Below are positions 18,195 to 26,683 of a DNA stretch of 64,000 bases, piece by piece (within the stretch, counting starts at the first letter, position 1; every line of letters begins with the position of its first letter). The stretch spans positions 1 to 64,000 of the forward strand of contig CALSUH010000002.1 of the NCBI GenBank assembly GCA_943789485.1, in the 5' to 3' direction. The notes under the pieces are model-generated. The model ran no database searches. It was not told the origin of the DNA and was given only the letters and a program-made list of their open reading frames with translations. A program made the position numbers and the translations under genes. This DNA comes from an uncultured Pseudomonadales bacterium (GTDB lineage Bacteria; Pseudomonadota; Gammaproteobacteria; Pseudomonadales; Pseudohongiellaceae).

Positions 18195-19631
18195 ATGAAC
18201 ACTACACCAAAATTTTGCAAAAATTACGAATCACTTCTTGATAACCATTTCGAAAGTATCTTAAAAAATGATCAACTTTCTATTCCCGGGTTTGTCGTAT
18301 TAGCCAAACGGGGTGAGGAGGTTTACCACAAGGCTTTTGGTGTTAGTGACTTGAAGTCAGGAAAAGCCATGCAGACTGATTCAATGTTTAGAATGTATAG
18401 TATGACTAAAGTACTAACGAGTTTTGTCGCGTTAAGGCTTTACGAAGAGGAGCTTTTTAATTTCGACGACCCAGTAAGTAAATTTATTCCGTCCTTTGAT
18501 CGCTCTTGGGAGATAGTGGTGGATAGTGCTGATGGAGCAGAAACTATTGATTACAAAAGTATCCTTACCGGCGAAAATTTAAATTTGGGTTTTAATAGAA
18601 AGAAATCAGAAAAACCAATGCTGATCAAACATTTAATGAGCGAATCGGCTGGCATTGAGTATGATTTATTTTCTGAATATGACTCTCTTTTTGGTGGCGG
18701 AGTGTGTGATAGAAATGCAGGATTGGTCGCGAATGCCTTGAGGCAAAAATTACATCCGGAAGTGTATCGCAGCTCATCGATTTTAGGCGCCAATTTATCC
18801 CTTCGAGATTTTGTAGATATTATTGGCAATGCTGGGGTTTTAACATGCGAACCGGGTGAGTTTTCGTATGGTCATGGCGCGACTGTCCTCGGGCGAATAA
18901 TAGAAATACTTTATGAAAGAAGCCGAGGAGAGTTCAAGAAGTTTTCCGAAATTATGTCCGAGCTTTTATTTGAGCCTCTAGATATGAATGATGCGGCATT
19001 TTTCCTTGCGGACGATGATCGGAGAATAGATCGGATACCAACTCTTTATGGTGCGCTCTTAGACGAGAGCGGGTTATCTACTAAAATAGCAGAAGAGCAG
19101 GAATGCTACCCTGAAGGAACGAAATATGTGACGAACCAAACAGCACATTTTTCTGGACCTAGACTCTATGAGAGTGGAGATACGGGCACAATCATGACCG
19201 CCCATGATTATTCCAAATTCTACGACATGCTTCTTCATGGCGGATTATCCAAAAAAGGAGAGCGCCTGTTGAGCGAACAAGGTATTGCGACCTTGTGTAA
19301 GGGGCGATTCGAAAACCTTCAATTGAATACCTCTCTAGCTAAATCATTTGGGGTAGCGGGTGATGATAGCCCGTTCCCGAAATCATTCAATTTCGGTTGG
19401 GCAACCGCGCATGGAGATGGCCGTACTTTACAAGAGTATAAAACGAGCGACCATAGTGATATGAGTCACTGGGGAGGCTACGCGCTGACCCAAGGTTTTT
19501 TCTATCCAACAGAGCGATCCTACATGCTGGTCTGTCCACAAATGATGTCAACAACCCCAGGTGCTTTTGCTTTTGGCCAAACCTTAATTCGTGACATGTC
19601 AATGTCAGTGTTCCACAGCGTTTGGAATTGA
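18195..19631 (+). CDS. Cytosolic serine hydrolase, beta-lactamase family
   Basis: 478 aa with the SMTK nucleophile motif at residues 69-72 (FRMYSMTK), a FSYGHGATVLGRIIE segment at the Tyr position and a C-terminal MSHWGGYALTQGFFYP that fits the HxG strand. It has no signal peptide, unlike the relative at 16483-17775, and contains an insertion of about 50 residues after DRSWEIVVDSADG. The gene is AT-rich compared with its neighbours, which may mean a different origin. The reaction is probably ester or amide hydrolysis; the substrate is unknown. Family-A repeat copy 1 starts 8 bp after the stop. Confidence 0.83.
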   Translation: MNTTPKFCKNYESLLDNHFESILKNDQLSIPGFVVLAKRGEEVYHKAFGVSDLKSGKAMQTDSMFRMYSMTKVLTSFVALRLYEEELFNFDDPVSKFIPSFDRSWEIVVDSADGAETIDYKSILTGENLNLGFNRKKSEKPMLIKHLMSESAGIEYDLFSEYDSLFGGGVCDRNAGLVANALRQKLHPEVYRSSSILGANLSLRDFVDIIGNAGVLTCEPGEFSYGHGATVLGRIIEILYERSRGEFKKFSEIMSELLFEPLDMNDAAFFLADDDRRIDRIPTLYGALLDESGLSTKIAEEQECYPEGTKYVTNQTAHFSGPRLYESGDTGTIMTAHDYSKFYDMLLHGGLSKKGERLLSEQGIATLCKGRFENLQLNTSLAKSFGVAGDDSPFPKSFNFGWATAHGDGRTLQEYKTSDHSDMSHWGGYALTQGFFYPTERSYMLVCPQMMSTTPGAFAFGQTLIRDMSMSVFHSVWN

Positions 19632-19639
19632 TATAAGTA

Positions 19640-19742
19640 GGGACACTAACAACTTAACAATTTAAGTCCAACTCATAGCATTTGATTACTGTAATCAAGA
19701 AACCGCCTCGATCTGTTAAGTTGTTATCTTGTTAGTGTCCCC
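19640..19742 (+). repeat. Family A repeat, copy 1
   Basis: GGGACACTAACAACTTAACA at the left and TTGTTATCTTGTTAGTGTCC plus CC at the right are inverted. The centre holds GATTACTGTAATC, itself a palindrome. The element of about 103 bp is non-coding and lies between two genes. The ends resemble REP/MITE-type elements moved in trans. Confidence 0.85.
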
Positions 19743-19829
19743 TTGTCCGAGTGTGCGTCCTTAATTACTTGATTCTGGAAACTTTAAGCACTATCGTGAT
19801 CTCTCCATTCGGCATTATCGGAGCATGCT

Positions 19830-20861
19830 ATGAGAACCCAACTTTTCTTGATGCTTTCATTAGTTACCGCTTTCAATGGCTTGGCTATGGCGCAGTCGAC
19901 TGACGACTACGAAGTAGCTCGCACTGAATACGGACAACCAGACCTGCAAGGCGTATGGAATTTTGCCACCAGCATTCCCATGGAGCGGCCCTCGCGCTTC
20001 GGTAATCAGGAATTTCTCACGGTAAAACAAATAGAAGAAGAGAAAGAGCGACAAATCACTGCTGCCGCAGCTGCGGATGCAGCGGCTGCGGAACTAATAG
20101 TAGACCCGGATGTGCCCGATGTCGGAACAGACCCCGGTGGTTATAACGACTTCTGGTTTGAGAGTGCGGGCATTGGAGACACAGTCAGAACATCGCTTAT
20201 TGTCTACCCCGAGAATGGTCGCTTACCAGCAACGGTTGAAGGCGTTCCACGGCAATTCGACACTCTGGGTGAGGACACGCCGAGTACTCGCCCGGTGCGA
20301 ACTCTGGTAGGTGGCATTGCTAAAGATGGGCCTGAAGATCGGGGTCTATCAGAACGCTGCATAGTAGGCTTCAACTCAGGGCCTCCGTTCACGCCTAGCC
20401 TTTACAATAACAATGTGCAAATCATCCAAAGCAAGAACACTGCCGTTATCCTGACAGAAATGATCCACGATGCCCGCATCATCCCATTGGGGGAGAAGCC
20501 AGATTTGTCAGACGATATTCGATTGTGGTCTGGGGATTCCAGAGGCTGGTACGAAGGCGACACATTAGTTGTGGAAACCAAAAATTTCAATGGCCTGCGC
20601 CAATCGCTTAACTACAGCTTCGTGGGAACGAACTCGCAAACAGTGCTAACTGAAAAATTCACGCGCAACAGCTTCGATTCAGTCGACTATGAATTTACCA
20701 TCGATGATCCTGGCACTTTCACGGATAAAGTTACCGCGATTATTCCCCTGACCAAGGTAGCAGGGCAGCTTTATGAGTATGCCTGTCACGAGGGTAATTA
20801 TGGTATGAAAAATTTGCTACGCGGCAAGCGCTTTGAAGATTCACAATCTTCAGATGAATAA
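19830..20861 (+). CDS. Exported PDLQGxW-type protein of unknown function
   Basis: 343 aa, with a signal peptide (LVTAFNGLAMAQS) and the sequence YGQPDLQGVWNFATS soon after. It is a paralogue of 8630-9583, sharing VRTSLIVYP, SKNTAVILTEMIHDARIIP, LWSGDSRGWYEGDTLVVET and YEYACHEGNYGMKNLLRG. This copy has an Ala-rich insertion (about residues 70-95). It lies 113 bp upstream of a PQQ dehydrogenase on the same strand and is probably co-transcribed. It could be a partner, chaperone or enzyme on the same substrate. No biochemical function is known to me. Confidence 0.72.
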   Translation: MRTQLFLMLSLVTAFNGLAMAQSTDDYEVARTEYGQPDLQGVWNFATSIPMERPSRFGNQEFLTVKQIEEEKERQITAAAAADAAAAELIVDPDVPDVGTDPGGYNDFWFESAGIGDTVRTSLIVYPENGRLPATVEGVPRQFDTLGEDTPSTRPVRTLVGGIAKDGPEDRGLSERCIVGFNSGPPFTPSLYNNNVQIIQSKNTAVILTEMIHDARIIPLGEKPDLSDDIRLWSGDSRGWYEGDTLVVETKNFNGLRQSLNYSFVGTNSQTVLTEKFTRNSFDSVDYEFTIDDPGTFTDKVTAIIPLTKVAGQLYEYACHEGNYGMKNLLRGKRFEDSQSSDE

Positions 20862-20974
20862 AGTTCGACTCCCGACTGTTCGCTCGCATTGCAGTCGTCG
20901 ACTAACTACCCAAGGATAATAGTGTTCCTTATTCACTAAATTTTCATAATGGACAGTACCAACTGGGGAATAGA

Positions 20975-22792
20975 ATGAAGCAACTAACACTGAAGCTTCT
21001 CGCTGGATCCATCGTGCTGACATTGTCTTGCGCGACAAGCTTTGCCCATCAGGATGAAGAGACCGAGCCAGTAGAAAATTCTGGTGGAATTCTGCAACGC
21101 TATGGCAGTAATGCAGCGAGTTCATTAGAGTCCGCTACGGCTGACGCTAATTCTATTCCCTTGCTGCGTGACTATTCTTCTGTCACCGATGCAGTCCTAC
21201 AGAATCCCCCTGATTCCGATTGGGTAACCTGGCGCCGCACTTACGATAATCTCGGTTTTTCTAATCTCGACCAAATCAACCAACAAACAGTAGCTGATCT
21301 GGAGCTAGCCTGGCACCAGGAAATAACGGCAGGTAACAACATGCCGACACCTTTGGTCCATGACGGCATCATGTTTCTCTACAGTGCGGGCGATGTCGTA
21401 TTGGCATTGGACGCTACCAATGGCGAGCTGCTTTGGCGTTACACCCATGACGGAGACGCATCTACCAGCCATAAGTTTGGCATTGCGCTCTATGAAGACA
21501 AAGTTCTAGTGCCAACATCAGATTTGCATATGGTGGCACTTAACGCTCGAACCGGCGAAGTCATTTGGGATCATGCGGTAGAGACAGGAGAGGCCACCGG
21601 TTACGCGCTAAGAAGTGCGCCAACTATCGCAGGTGGGCAGGTCATTCAAGGAATGACAGCTTCTTTTGTTCCCGGTGGAGGCTTTATCTTTGCCATCGAT
21701 TTGGAAACAGGAACTGAAACCTGGCGCTTTAATACGCTGGCCAGACAAGGCGAGCCCGGTGGTAACACCTGGAATAATATTCCTCTTGAGGAGCGGCAGG
21801 GTGGGTCAGTCTGGAATACCGGCGCCTACGATGCCGAACTTGATCTTGTTTTTTATGGCGTGTCGCCTACTTACAATACCGGCCCTCTGCTTTATTCACT
21901 AAGCGTGGGTGATGTAAACAATGATGCGCTCTATACGAACACAACTTTGGCGCTACGCCCTGCTACCGGTGAGCTCGTTTGGCATTACCAGCATGTAGCC
22001 AACGATCAGTTCGACCTGGACTGGATTTTTGAGCGCTCCATAGTCGAGTTGGAAGTCGATGGCGAAATGAGAAAGGTAATAGTCACCGCAGGCAAGCCCG
22101 CACTGTTCGATGCCTTAGATGCGGCAACCGGCGAGTATCTGTTTTCAGTCGATCCCGGCATCCAAAATCTCTTTAGCGCGATAAACCCTGTCACTGGAGA
22201 AAAAATCCCCAACCCCAATGTCTTCCCCGATCCGGAAGAAGTTCGAACGGTCTGCCCTTACTACCAAGGTGGGCGCAATTGGCACGCTTCTTCTATTAAC
22301 AACGATACTGGTTTCCTGTTCGTGCCTATCTTCGAAGTCTGTATGGACACGCTGCTTGACGATACGGGTACCCTACTCTCAACTGGGCTACGTGCAGATA
22401 CCCGGCCGGTCCCCGACACCGATGGCAACTACGGTCGCTTGCAGGCAATCAATCTTAAGACCAGGGAATTAGCATGGCAGTACCGACAGGAAGTCGTACC
22501 CGCATCTGCGAGTTTAGCCACCGCTGGGGGGCTAGTGTTTCTTGGCTATCTCGATAATACCTTTAAGGCATTTGATCAACGCTCTGGCGAAATTTTATGG
22601 GAGACAACGCTTGGTTCTATTCCGGCTGCATTTCCCATTACTTACAGTGTGGATGGGAAACAATATATAGCGATTGTTGCGGGGCAGCTGAATATTCACA
22701 CGGGTGTTTGGTTAGGATTACAGAACCGGTTTACTGGATTTGTGCCAGCAAGTCAGGACCCGGCGGCGCTCTGGGTGTTTGCTCTGGAGTAG
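20975..22792 (+). CDS. PQQ-dependent dehydrogenase (quinoprotein), exported
   Basis: 605 aa with a signal peptide (LLAGSIVLTLSCATSFA) and GGGGA before the ATG. Quinoprotein propeller repeats are clear (GELLWRYTHD, GEVIWDHAV, GTETWRFN, GELVWHYQH, RELAWQYRQ, GEILWETTL). The catalytic region is NDQFDLDWIFER, with Asp347 and Asp349. This is again the D-x-D pair that marks lanthanide-type enzymes, although the context differs from classical WDxD. It would oxidise an alcohol-type substrate in the periplasm. The gene follows a PDLQGxW gene and is followed by family-A repeats. Confidence 0.87.
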   Translation: MKQLTLKLLAGSIVLTLSCATSFAHQDEETEPVENSGGILQRYGSNAASSLESATADANSIPLLRDYSSVTDAVLQNPPDSDWVTWRRTYDNLGFSNLDQINQQTVADLELAWHQEITAGNNMPTPLVHDGIMFLYSAGDVVLALDATNGELLWRYTHDGDASTSHKFGIALYEDKVLVPTSDLHMVALNARTGEVIWDHAVETGEATGYALRSAPTIAGGQVIQGMTASFVPGGGFIFAIDLETGTETWRFNTLARQGEPGGNTWNNIPLEERQGGSVWNTGAYDAELDLVFYGVSPTYNTGPLLYSLSVGDVNNDALYTNTTLALRPATGELVWHYQHVANDQFDLDWIFERSIVELEVDGEMRKVIVTAGKPALFDALDAATGEYLFSVDPGIQNLFSAINPVTGEKIPNPNVFPDPEEVRTVCPYYQGGRNWHASSINNDTGFLFVPIFEVCMDTLLDDTGTLLSTGLRADTRPVPDTDGNYGRLQAINLKTRELAWQYRQEVVPASASLATAGGLVFLGYLDNTFKAFDQRSGEILWETTLGSIPAAFPITYSVDGKQYIAIVAGQLNIHTGVWLGLQNRFTGFVPASQDPAALWVFALE

Positions 22793-22803
22793 GGAATAGG
22801 AGT

Positions 22804-22998
22804 GAGTAAGTAGGGACACTAAAGTGAGTAAGTAGGGACACTAACAATTTAACAATTTAACAACTTAAATCTAACCCATAGCATTTGAGTAAGTAGGGAC
22901 ACTAACAATTTAACAACTTAAATCTAACCCCTAGCATTCGATTACTGTAATCAAGAAGCCACCTCGATCTGTTAAGTTGTTATCTTTTTAGTGTCCCC
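22804..22998 (+). repeat. Family A repeat, copy 2, with two extra truncated left ends
   Basis: A full unit (22896-22998, inner GATTACTGTAATC) is preceded by two left-end fragments that each start GAGTAAGTAGGGACACTAA, at 22804 and 22825. The second fragment also has AACAATTTAA duplicated. The stutter points to repeated aborted insertion or template switching at the left end. Confidence 0.8.
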
Positions 22999-23010
22999 TA
23001 GTCCGCCCTC

Positions 23011-24303
23011 TCAGTGCTGTAAATGCCGATCGGCAAAATCCATAAATCGCTCCCAATCATATGTCGTCACGTTATGCCCGCCGCGGCGAACGTGATAACC
23101 GATGGTGCTGAGGATGGGCTGCGATATGCCAGGCATTTGTTGCGTGGCTATGCCGTCCGTGCCGAGTAGGCGATAGACGGGATCAGCGTGACGGGCAGAA
23201 AGGAATTCACCGCGCGGATCGGCCCATCGATCTTCTATGGCGCTAGCGACATAGACTGGGCGCGGGGCTATCAGGGCCAGCAGCATATGCTGATCTACAG
23301 GTAGGGTATTCTCCTTGTCGTTATACTGTTTAAAGTTGCCTGCAAACCAGTGTGGAAAACCGGTATTGATTCTCTCGACTGTTTCGCCAAAGCGTCGCCG
23401 CGAGAGTGCCGCACCACCGCTGCCTGAGTTGTTAGAGATCACTAATGCGAAGCGCTCGTCCTGCGCCCCTGCCCAGAGAGCCGCTTTGCCGTGGCGCGAA
23501 TGTCCCATAACTGCAATGCGTTCGGCATCAATGTCGGCATCAGTCTCGAAATAGTCCATCGCGCGGCTCATGCCCCAGGCCCATGCACCGAGGGAGGCCC
23601 ATTCGTGCGCCGCTGGAGCGGTCTGGCCTTGGTCATAGAACAGAGGATGGACGCCGTTTTGAAAGCCATCGTCGAAGTCGGGGTCGATATCACCATAGTA
23701 GACGGTTGCTAGGCCATAGCCGCGCTCGAGGATGTGTTCAACAGGCCAGCGTGAAGCGCGCACTCCCCGCGCAGCTTCCGTAGCTCGATTGTCAATTACG
23801 CCGAACTCTTCTCGGGGGCGCATCCAGCTCGAGGAAAGCGTAATATTGGGATCGGGGTGAATCGAATGATTGCCGTAGTAATTGAGTGCAAGGAACGTGG
23901 CGACTGGTTCGACTCGGTCGCTGGGTAAATAAACGAGAAGGTCCATGCTGGGACCGTTGTCGTCTTCAGTAAAGTAGACGGTAATTTCCTTGCGCGTGGC
24001 GATGCCGTTGAATGCACCCGTATGAACCGATTTGGTCTCGAATCGCAGCGTCACCGCCTGATCTGGTGTTTTACCGTAGACCTGTTGTTCGAAGAGACGA
24101 AGGATTTCAAGCCGGCGATGATCTCGCCAAATAGAGGCGTCGGTGACGGGTGAACCATCTGTTAGCAACAAAGGGTCAGGAAGCGTATAAGCCGGTACTT
24201 TTGCCTCGTCGTAGTTGACTTCCTGAGCCTGAATTCCGCTTGATCCTAGAGCCAGTGCGGCCAGCAGAAACTGCAGTACGAAAATGTATTTTGCCTCTTC
24301 CAT
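23011..24303 (-). CDS. CE15-like (glucuronoyl esterase family) exported hydrolase
   Basis: 430 aa alpha/beta hydrolase with a signal peptide ([15 protein letters not shown]). The nucleophile elbow is [20 protein letters not shown], followed by [20 protein letters not shown], then [32 protein letters not shown] and the catalytic His in RRGGHNVT. This order matches bacterial carbohydrate esterase family 15, whose fungal members cut ester bonds between glucuronoxylan and lignin. Many marine members have unproved substrates. Fungal enzymes have GCSR; His replaces Cys here, as in many bacterial members. It stands alone, without other polysaccharide genes. Confidence 0.8.
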   Translation of the reverse strand: MEEAKYIFVLQFLLAALALGSSGIQAQEVNYDEAKVPAYTLPDPLLLTDGSPVTDASIWRDHRRLEILRLFEQQVYGKTPDQAVTLRFETKSVHTGAFNGIATRKEITVYFTEDDNGPSMDLLVYLPSDRVEPVATFLALNYYGNHSIHPDPNITLSSSWMRPREEFGVIDNRATEAARGVRASRWPVEHILERGYGLATVYYGDIDPDFDDGFQNGVHPLFYDQGQTAPAAHEWASLGAWAWGMSRAMDYFETDADIDAERIAVMGHSRHGKAALWAGAQDERFALVISNNSGSGGAALSRRRFGETVERINTGFPHWFAGNFKQYNDKENTLPVDQHMLLALIAPRPVYVASAIEDRWADPRGEFLSARHADPVYRLLGTDGIATQQMPGISQPILSTIGYHVRRGGHNVTTYDWERFMDFADRHLQH

Positions 24304-24437
24304 AGTTACCGGCTTTTCTCATTATTAAGTACGAAACTATATCTTTTTCCTTAAGCGCGAACAATCCATTCATAGGCACCAAAATTTGGGATTGGGTGGT
24401 ACAAAACGAACAGGGACAAATTTGTATGTCGGTATTT

Positions 24438-25016
24438 CTAAGGAATAGTAAATCCAGAAGCCTCAATCTCAGCTCGCGTCATTTCGATCACATTCACATC
24501 CAATTCAATGCTCACTAATGGCTCATCTGAGTCGTCGGTTTCCACGGCAACAATCTTGTCGACCACGTCCATACCGTCGAACACATGACCATAAATCGTG
24601 TAGTTGTCGTCCAACCTGGGAATCCCTTCTGCGTTATGCACCACATAGAACTGACAACCCGCAGATAGCTTGCCGGAATTGTTATCTCTGCCGGCGGCGA
24701 AAGTGCCGTAGACATGTCTTAAGTGTGGCTGAAATTCTGGCTCTAATAAGTGAATTGAGTAGGCAAACCCTTCGGGCGTGTCTGGGCAACCACCCTGAGC
24801 GACAAAACCTTCGATGACGCGATTAAAGGTGTAATCATCCCAGTAACTTGCATCCGCCAGATCAATAAAATTTTGTCGGTGCACAGGTACCTCCTGATAA
24901 AGCCAAATATAGAGATCCCCCAGACGCGTACTTATATGCCCGATCTTGTATCTTTCATCCTGAGGTGTGCAGGCGCTTAGCAGGAAAATTAAAACTGGAA
25001 ATAGAATTTTACGCAT
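24438..25016 (-). CDS. Cyclophilin-type peptidyl-prolyl isomerase, lipoprotein
   Basis: 192 aa with a lipobox (LLSAC at residues 12-16), so it is membrane-anchored in the envelope. The cyclophilin core is plain: VPVHRQNFIDLA, FNRVIEGFVAQGG, GTFAAGRDNNSG, QFYVVH and YGHVFDGMDVVDKI. The usual FHRVI is FNRVI and the usual QFFI is QFYV, so catalytic efficiency may differ. It would catalyse proline isomerisation in exported proteins. It lies upstream of the CE15-like gene on the same strand with 135 bp between. Confidence 0.88.
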   Translation of the reverse strand: MRKILFPVLIFLLSACTPQDERYKIGHISTRLGDLYIWLYQEVPVHRQNFIDLADASYWDDYTFNRVIEGFVAQGGCPDTPEGFAYSIHLLEPEFQPHLRHVYGTFAAGRDNNSGKLSAGCQFYVVHNAEGIPRLDDNYTIYGHVFDGMDVVDKIVAVETDDSDEPLVSIELDVNVIEMTRAEIEASGFTIP

Positions 25017-25668
25017 AATCGAGTGTCGTCTGGCTTTGTGTTTGTTCGCCCATAATAAGGAACAAACGGGACACCCACAACTTAATCGTTAGAATACCAG
25101 AGGCGAAATGCCTCTCACTAAAACGATCGGTTTTACTGGGGGAACCGCAGAGTACTTTGATTTGTTAATCACTAACCTCAATTCGTATTCAATAAAAACC
25201 CGACCACCATCAAAGTGATCGAGTTTCAATTTGGTGGTATAGAAGGAGTTGAGCCTGCAGAGTAAGTGATTGAATTTGGTAGAAGAGAGCGAACATCTGA
25301 CTAACCAATGTGACTTAGAGTGTTACAAAAAAGTAATGGTTGTTGCCTTACAATTATAGTCTGGCAGAGGGAGTTGGTTTGGGAATATAACTAGCTGACA
25401 TTATGAATACGTTGGGTTCAGATATTGCCGGTGTTACAAAGGATGTTACTAAGATTTCCTACTTAAAAAATACCTGAAACCTCGACCAATTTTGAACATT
25501 TAGAAAGCTAATTTTTCAGAATAGAAAGAATCTTGCAAAGAGCGGGAAGTTCACAAACCCATTTGCCGTGCCGTACTCATTAATATAGAGTTGTCCACGA
25601 TAAGTATGGGATAGCCAGATAGTCAGGCGCACTGCCGAGCGATCCATGAATCCGCAGGGAGAACGAAG
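25017..25668. other. Intergenic region without a supported gene
   Basis: 650 bp. A minus-strand frame without a start (FDGGRVFIEYELRLVINKSK) lies near 25090-25290 but matches nothing I know. GGGACACCCACAACTTAA at 25069 recalls the left end of families A and D. No RNA was recognised. Confidence 0.4.
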
Positions 25669-26307
25669 ATGATGAAGCCGTTGAAGATTGGCTTACTGGT
25701 AGTCGGCGTCCTCATGGTGGGGACACTTTTGACGCTGCGCGTGACCGGGCTGGCGCCAGGACATCCCAGTGCCGAGGAATACCTCAATGCCAGCCGGTCG
25801 GCCAGGCCAGGATTGTGGTTGGCGGGGGAGGTTGTTCATGAGGCGGTGACGAATTGGGACTGGGTCGACCAGTACAGCGACGCCTTCAGCCAGAACGCCA
25901 CCGAGCTTGAGACTCGTACCTGGTACGGCATCCCCCACTCCGTCACGGTCCTACTGGTTCCGCGTGGAGACAAACTCTACCTGCAGTCGAGTGCGCAAAC
26001 ATTCAGATTGAACAAAGAGTTCCCATACGGCAAGGCGTGGTGGAGGAACGTCGAGCGAGATCCACGTGTGCGCCTGAAGATTGGCGGAAAGATCTACGAA
26101 ATGACTGTGGCATTGATCCAAGACCGGGCCGAGGTTGCTCGATTGCGAGGGGGGAGAGACGCTCTTGTGAAAGAGATGGCTGACGGTGGGAACGAATACA
26201 TCACTGAGGAGTGGCACTATTGGCGCGTTTACCAGAGAAACGTGCCGGAATATGGCACAGGGGCTGCGGTTGCGGCATCCGACTCAGAAACTCCCCGCGC
26301 CCAATAG
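25669..26307 (+). CDS. Membrane-anchored split-barrel protein, DUF385/nitroreductase-like
   Basis: 212 aa with an N-terminal hydrophobic segment (IGLLVVGVLMVGTLLTL). A beta-rich middle follows: TRTWYGIPHSVTVLLVPRGD, LYLQSSAQ, AWWRNVERDPRVRLKIGG. The pattern of a short strand, then WWRNVxRDPRVRLKIGG, resembles flavin- or F420-binding split-barrel proteins annotated as nitroreductase/quinone reductase or PNPOx-like. A redox role at the membrane is a guess. GGGAGAACGAAG precedes two consecutive ATGs. The gene looks more GC-rich than the flanks and could have been acquired. Confidence 0.55.
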   Translation: MMKPLKIGLLVVGVLMVGTLLTLRVTGLAPGHPSAEEYLNASRSARPGLWLAGEVVHEAVTNWDWVDQYSDAFSQNATELETRTWYGIPHSVTVLLVPRGDKLYLQSSAQTFRLNKEFPYGKAWWRNVERDPRVRLKIGGKIYEMTVALIQDRAEVARLRGGRDALVKEMADGGNEYITEEWHYWRVYQRNVPEYGTGAAVAASDSETPRAQ

Positions 26308-26335
26308 GCGGGGGGAGTTGGTCTAGATATAAGTA

Positions 26336-26671
26336 GGGACACTAACAATTTAACAACTTAAGTCGAACCCATAGCATCGGATTACTGTAATCAAGAAGTC
26401 ACCCCGATCTGTTAAGTTGTTAAATTGTTAGAGATATAAGTAGGGACACTAACAATTTAACAACTTAAGTCGAACCCATAGCATCGGATTACTGTAATCA
26501 AGAAGTCACCCCGATCTGTTAAGTTGTTAAATTGTTAGTGTCCCCTTGAGCGCCCTAGCGCCAGAAGTCACCCCGATCTGTTAAGTTGTTAAATTGTTAG
26601 TGTCCCCTTGAGCGGAGGTATTCAAGTTGTTAAATTGTTAGTGTCCCCTTGAGGTAATTGTTAGTGTCCCC
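26336..26671 (+). repeat. Family A repeat array: two near-full and three nested truncated copies
   Basis: Copy 3a (26336-26431) lacks its last bases and is joined to a full copy 3b (26443-26545), nearly identical to it. Then follow three right-end fragments of decreasing length: 26563-26607, 26623-26648 and 26656-26671. Each ends GTTAGTGTCCCCTTGAG. The right ends are always kept and the left ends are cut progressively. The array fills the gap between convergent genes. Confidence 0.88.
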
Positions 26672-26683
26672 TTGAGGTATTCG

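Noticed and set aside
16483-19631. The two SMTK proteins as antibiotic beta-lactamases
   Set aside because: The third catalytic motif and overall layout fit EstB-like esterases/peptidases; resistance cannot be claimed.
25090-25290. Minus-strand open frame (FDGGRVFIEYELRLVINKSK)
   Set aside because: No start codon, no family match and stops on both sides at short distance.
26336-26671. CRISPR-like tandem array
   Set aside because: Unit sizes shrink stepwise and there are no unique spacers, so it is a nested repeat array.
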